The notes under the pieces are model-generated. The model was not told the DNA's origin, did no database searches, and saw nothing but the letters and a program-made list of their open reading frames with translations. Positions 6,641-9,448 of a stretch of DNA of 9,448 nucleotides are shown here, piece by piece. The position numbers and the translations under genes are program-made. This DNA comes from an uncultured Dialister sp. (GTDB lineage Bacteria > Bacillota > Negativicutes > Veillonellales > Dialisteraceae), in contig CAKPUX010000065.1 of NCBI GenBank assembly GCA_934193095.1, forward strand, positions 1-9,448, given 5' to 3'. How positions within the stretch are numbered: position 1 is the first letter of the stretch; each line of letters starts with the position of its first letter.

Positions 6641-6680
6641 AGGGAAACGCTGATTCAATCGCAGAATCAGTGTTTCCCTA
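6640..6680. repeat. Near-perfect 17-bp inverted repeat, possibly a MITE or transposon-end remnant
   Basis: AGGGAAACGCTGATTC (6641-6656) and GAATCAGTGTTTCCCT (6664-6679) are reverse complements apart from one G/T position, around a 7-base loop AATCGCA. A further T-A pair extends each side, so the palindrome is bounded by TA dinucleotides. Neither strand has a T run after the stem, which argues against an intrinsic terminator. It could be two abutting terminal repeats of a transposon, a MITE, or a bidirectional RNA hairpin. Confidence 0.7.
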
Positions 6681-6766
6681 AGCGCCGCGGAGTATAAATG
6701 ATGGTGATGCCCCAAAGCAGCATTCAAGTCATTAGTCACTCGAGGCTCCGAATTCCCAGCTATCAG

Positions 6767-8077
6767 TCACTTACTTCCCTTTCTTCTCGCCCACCAGGCG
6801 CGCACCATGTCGCCTTCCTGCCCGAGCGGGCGGGGCTTGTAGTACTGGTGTCCTACGAGCTCATCGGGAAGATACTGCTGCTCTACCCATCCGCCGAAAT
6901 CGTGAGGATATTTATATCCGATGCCAAGCCCCATCTTCTTCGCTCCGCTGTAGTGCGAGTCCATGAGGTGCGCGGGGATGGACCAGTCCTTCCTTGTCTT
7001 TTCCTCCCCTTCGGCGGCAAAAATGCCGGAACAGGCACTGTTGCTCTTCGGCGCCAGACAAATATAGAGCACGGCTTCCGCAAGGATGATCTGCGACTCA
7101 GGAAAACCGACCATTTCTGCTGCCTGCGCCGCTGATACCGCCACCTGCAGCGCTCGCGGATCTGCCAGACCCACATCTTCCGCTGCACAGATCATGATGC
7201 GCCTTGAAATGAAGGACGTCTTCTCTCCTCCGTCGATCATACGCGCCAGATAGTGCAGCGCTGCATCAGGATCGCTCCCTCGCATGCTCTTAATGAAAGC
7301 GGAAACGATATTGTAATGGTAGTCCCCCTGCTTATCATAGCTGGAGATCTGAACACCTGCCACCTCGCCGATCTCCTTCTCTGTCAGAGTGCCTCCATCC
7401 ATCAGCATGGATGTCGACTGCTCCAAGAGATTCAGCGCGACGCGCGTATCTCCTGAGGCATAGGCGGCAATGAGAGCAAGCGCCTCCGGTTTTGCCGTAT
7501 AGCGATGAATCGCCAGCCCATACTTTTCATCATCGAGCGCGCGATGAAGCACCGAGACGATCGCTTCATCAGTCAGTCGCTTCAGATGGATCAGCCGCAG
7601 ACGGGAGAGCAACGGCCCGTTGATCTCAAAATAGGGATTCTCCGTCGTCGCACCGATGAGGATGAATGTCCCATCCTCCACATAGGGCAGAAGCACATCC
7701 TGCTGCCCCTTATTGAACCGGTGAATTTCGTCAATGAAAACGATCGTCCGCCGCTGGTAGTACGAGAGCTCCTCTTTCGCCTTGGAAACCACATCTCGGA
7801 TTTCTTTGATCCCGCTCGAGGTCGCATTCACCTTGACGAAGCAGCTCTTTGTCATTTCTGCAATGACCGATGCGATCGTCGTCTTCCCGCATCCTGGCGG
7901 GCCAAAAAGAAGGAGAGATGGGATCGTATCCCGCTCTATCATGCGATAAAGGAATGACTGCCGTCCAACGGCACCGTCCTGTCCGACGATGTCTTCAAGC
8001 CGCCTGGGGCGCATGCGATCCGCCAAGGGGGCATACCGCTTCCCCGCCTCCGGGGACATGTCGAATAAAGAGTCCAT
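6767..8077 (-). CDS. rarA: RarA (MgsA), replication-associated AAA+ ATPase
   Basis: A cytoplasmic AAA+ ATPase of the clamp-loader-like RarA/MgsA/WRNIP1 family, which acts at stalled replication forks. The 436-residue product has the RarA opening (YAPLADRMRPRRLEDIVGQ), Walker A GPPGCGKT at 59-66, Walker B IVFIDEIHRF at 112-121, sensor 1 GATTEN at 142-147, the arginine-finger SR at 158-159 and sensor 2 GDTRVALN at 209-216. The C-terminal tetramerisation region has AAEDVGLADP, LAPKSNSA and the hallmark PHDFGGWVEQQYLPDEL near 391-407. Length is typical. I choose ATG at 8077-8075. A GTG at 8086-8084 would add MIH and has its purine stretch only two bases away; for the ATG a weak GAAAG lies about 11 bases upstream, so the start is moderately certain. 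It follows the glycosyltransferase by 68 bases with no terminator between them. Confidence 0.96.
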   Translation of the reverse strand: MDSLFDMSPEAGKRYAPLADRMRPRRLEDIVGQDGAVGRQSFLYRMIERDTIPSLLLFGPPGCGKTTIASVIAEMTKSCFVKVNATSSGIKEIRDVVSKAKEELSYYQRRTIVFIDEIHRFNKGQQDVLLPYVEDGTFILIGATTENPYFEINGPLLSRLRLIHLKRLTDEAIVSVLHRALDDEKYGLAIHRYTAKPEALALIAAYASGDTRVALNLLEQSTSMLMDGGTLTEKEIGEVAGVQISSYDKQGDYHYNIVSAFIKSMRGSDPDAALHYLARMIDGGEKTSFISRRIMICAAEDVGLADPRALQVAVSAAQAAEMVGFPESQIILAEAVLYICLAPKSNSACSGIFAAEGEEKTRKDWSIPAHLMDSHYSGAKKMGLGIGYKYPHDFGGWVEQQYLPDELVGHQYYKPRPLGQEGDMVRAWWARRKGSK

Positions 8078-8145
8078 GTGTATCACATCTTTCAGAATCG
8101 AGAGCAGTGAAGCAGAGAAAAGCAGGCAATGCTACCGGTCATCCG

Positions 8146-9249
8146 TCACTGCTTTCCTGCCAAATCGTATAATACCTTCGCCACCTGATCCGCACTGCCG
8201 CTCGGAGCGACGCTGCAGGCATCTGCCATTTTCTTCCGAACGAGCGGGTCACGAAGGATAGCGCGTACCGAGTCTGCGAGTTCTCCCCGCTTCACCCATT
8301 CCGCGCAGCCAAGGTTCTTCATATGCATGGCATTCGCACGCTCCTGCCCGGGCAGCGTATTGACCAGCACCATGGGCAGATGCATCACCATCGCCTCTGT
8401 ACACGTAAGTGCGCCCGGCTTTGTCACAAGGATCTCACTCCTTGCCATCATCTCTGCCACTTTATTTGTATAGCTGTGAAGCTCCACGGGATGCTTTAGC
8501 TTCTCGGCAAGAGCAGCCACTTTTTCGTAGAGACTGATATTCTTCCCGGTCACGACGATGAATTTCGAGATCTCTTCCACTTCATCGAGACGGGCGATAT
8601 TATCCACGACATTACCGAGCCCGAGGCCACCGCCCATGACGAGTACCGTCCCCTTTTCAAAGGCCTCCCTCTCCTTCGCTTTCTCGTAAAAAGCACGGCG
8701 CACCGGGATACCTGTCACATGGATGCGGTTGCCATCGATATCATACGTCTCCAGCAGATCCTTCAGATCCGGCGTCGCGACACAATACCCGTCAAGATAG
8801 CGGTCGATCCAGAGCTGGTGGATATCGAAATCCGTGATCACACCGAGCAGCGGGATCGAGATCGAGCCCTCCGCCTTCAAAAGGTCTGCTGCCCCTGCCG
8901 GGAAAGGATGCGTGAAGATCATCGCATCCGGCTTCGTGGCCATGATGAGATTCTTCATTCTGCGTTTGAAGGAAAGAGACAGCATCTTCTGCGAGAACTG
9001 CCCGAAGCGGCTCATCTGCGAATCACTGTAGAGATGGTCATACATCTCCGGAAAGACGTCGATCATTTTGAGATAGCCATCCTTGATGATGTGATCGATG
9101 GAGAAAAGATTGCTCGATACGAAGTCAAGGACCTGCACCGAGTCCGCTGGATGCGTGCGCTGGATCGCTTCCGCGATGGCACGCGCCGCCTGGCTGTGCC
9201 CCGTCCCTATGCTGGCCGTCATGATGTAAAACTTACGAGCGATCTCCAT
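8146..9249 (-). CDS. MGDG-synthase/UgtP-like diacylglycerol glycosyltransferase (GT28)
   Basis: A 367-residue GT-B fold enzyme of the MGDG synthase / processive diacylglycerol glucosyltransferase group, which moves a sugar from a UDP-sugar to diacylglycerol at the inner membrane face. The N-terminal MGDG_synth domain (about 16-170) begins with the signature TASIGTGHSQAARAI. The C-terminal glycosyltransferase-28 domain has VLVMGGGLGLG at 202-212 and the donor-binding signature VTKPGALTCTEAMVMHLP at 275-292. There is no signal peptide or membrane helix, as expected for a peripheral enzyme. I start at ATG 9249-9247 because GGGAGGG (9255-9261) is five bases upstream and a promoter -10 lies inside the longer open frame that reaches 9324. 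The exact sugar and acceptor cannot be told from sequence; a MurG-like role is unlikely given the GTGH opening. It is the first gene of a probable two-gene unit with rarA. Confidence 0.88.
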   Translation of the reverse strand: MEIARKFYIMTASIGTGHSQAARAIAEAIQRTHPADSVQVLDFVSSNLFSIDHIIKDGYLKMIDVFPEMYDHLYSDSQMSRFGQFSQKMLSLSFKRRMKNLIMATKPDAMIFTHPFPAGAADLLKAEGSISIPLLGVITDFDIHQLWIDRYLDGYCVATPDLKDLLETYDIDGNRIHVTGIPVRRAFYEKAKEREAFEKGTVLVMGGGLGLGNVVDNIARLDEVEEISKFIVVTGKNISLYEKVAALAEKLKHPVELHSYTNKVAEMMARSEILVTKPGALTCTEAMVMHLPMVLVNTLPGQERANAMHMKNLGCAEWVKRGELADSVRAILRDPLVRKKMADACSVAPSGSADQVAKVLYDLAGKQ

Positions 9250-9254
9250 TTCGT

Positions 9255-9261
9255 CCCTCCC
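9255..9261 (-). promoter_or_regulatory. Ribosome binding site deciding the glycosyltransferase start
   Basis: GGGAGGG lies five bases before ATG at 9249-9247 and starts the protein right at the conserved N-terminal strand (MEIARKFYIMTASIGTGH), 25 codons inside the longest open frame. Confidence 0.75.
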
Positions 9262-9283
9262 TTTCGTTACTTTTCCACCTTCG

Positions 9284-9292
9284 ATTATAACA
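9284..9292 (-). promoter_or_regulatory. Extended -10 promoter for the glycosyltransferase-rarA unit
   Basis: On the minus strand the sequence reads TGTTATAAT: a perfect TATAAT (9284-9289) preceded by the TGn extended -10 element. At 17-base spacing the -35 position (9307-9312) reads TCCGCT and is poor, which is common for extended -10 promoters. The predicted transcript would start near 9277, giving a leader of about 28 bases. Confidence 0.6.
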
Positions 9293-9353
9293 TAAAGGCG
9301 CAAATCAGCGGAGACGTCACACATAAGGAAAACCGCTTTCTGACACGCAAAAG

Positions 9354-9385
9354 GCGATGTGAAATAACGAGCATCTCATTTTCGC
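9354..9385. repeat. Bulged inverted repeat in the upstream region
   Basis: GCGA, AAAT and GAG on the left (9354-9371) pair in order with CTC, ATTT and TCGC on the right (9375-9385), with two one-sided bulges and a CAT loop. It lies upstream of the extended -10 promoter, so it is not in that transcript. The remaining bases up to 9448 show no coding frame longer than a few dozen codons and match no RNA family I recognise. Confidence 0.3.
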
Positions 9386-9448
9386 GTTCCATCTGCCGCG
9401 GGGGACTTGCAGCTCTCATAGGAGTGACCGGGAAACCTTATCCCAGCT

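Larger units (their letters stand above)
6461..6766. other. 306-base non-coding gap between rarA and ftsK
   Basis: No coding frame on either strand looks real here. The gap contains the 17-bp-arm palindrome (6640-6680), two half-motifs resembling a dispersed intergenic repeat (6571-6585 and 6625-6640) and a small GGGC/GCCC hairpin at about 6495-6507. A TATACT-like -10 (complement at 6691-6696) exists on the minus strand, but I find no matching -35 at the right distance. The ftsK promoter is therefore unresolved. Confidence 0.7.

Noticed and set aside
6691..6696. TATACT on the minus strand as the ftsK promoter -10
   Set aside because: The nearest -35-like TTGAAT is 25 bases away, outside the workable range, and no TGn element precedes it.
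8041..8056. TCCCCG-CCTC-CGGGGA hairpin near the start of rarA
   Set aside because: A 6-bp stem is expected several times by chance in G+C-rich coding sequence, and nothing links it to control.
8103..8153. AGCAGTGA / TCACTGCT inverted repeat between the glycosyltransferase and rarA, considered as a terminator
   Set aside because: It has only 8 bp of stem with a 35-base loop and no T run. It does not support a terminator, so the two genes are left as probably co-transcribed.
1..9448. Search for CRISPR arrays, retron or defence modules, toxin-antitoxin pairs, phage genes, tRNAs and common riboswitch motifs
   Set aside because: No regularly spaced repeats, reverse transcriptase, nuclease or effector genes, tRNA-like folds or T-box/cobalamin/SAM signatures were found. 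All long genes are recognisable cellular families.

Overview
The window is a compact chromosomal segment with every recognisable gene on the minus strand, so it reads from right to left. The proteins are typical of Bacillota: a GT28/MGDG-synthase-type lipid glycosyltransferase, a SpoIIIE/FtsK-like translocase, RimO and a two-domain CinA. Base composition is a little over half G+C by eye. Together with gene order and protein wording, this suggests a gut-type Negativicutes relative (for example the Dialister/Megasphaera neighbourhood). That placement is inference, not a database result. There is no CRISPR array, tRNA, rRNA, transposase, prophage or toxin-antitoxin gene.

Layout in the direction of transcription: (1) 9448-9250 holds an unassigned upstream stretch and a good extended -10 promoter. 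(2) 9249-8146 is the glycosyltransferase. (3) 8077-6767 is rarA, 68 bases later and probably co-transcribed. (4) 6766-6461 is about 300 bases without a gene, holding a near-perfect 17-bp-arm palindrome and two arms of what looks like a dispersed intergenic repeat. (5) 6460-3971 is ftsK. (6) 3844-2804 is an orphan extracellular solute-binding protein with a TTG start. (7) 2807-1467 is rimO, which overlaps the previous gene by 4 bases at a GTGA junction. (8) 1466-1308 is a 159-base gap with G+C-rich, mutually exclusive hairpins. (9) 1307-30 is cinA. The last 29 bases hold nothing I can name.

The genes are mostly housekeeping: membrane glycolipid synthesis, rescue or repair of stalled replication forks (RarA), chromosome segregation at division (FtsK), ribosome modification (RimO) and NAD-cycle salvage or competence-related function (CinA). 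The ftsK / binding protein / rimO / cinA set is likely one transcription unit. No convincing intrinsic terminator (G+C stem followed by a T run) was found anywhere, and no convincing sigma-70-type promoter was found for ftsK.

I see no evidence for a wholly new multi-gene system. The points most worth a second look are the palindromic and repeat material before ftsK, the orphan solute-binding protein inside the division/ribosome operon and the unusual inverted repeats in its coding sequence, the alternative-pairing leader before cinA, and several start sites that automatic calling would place wrongly.
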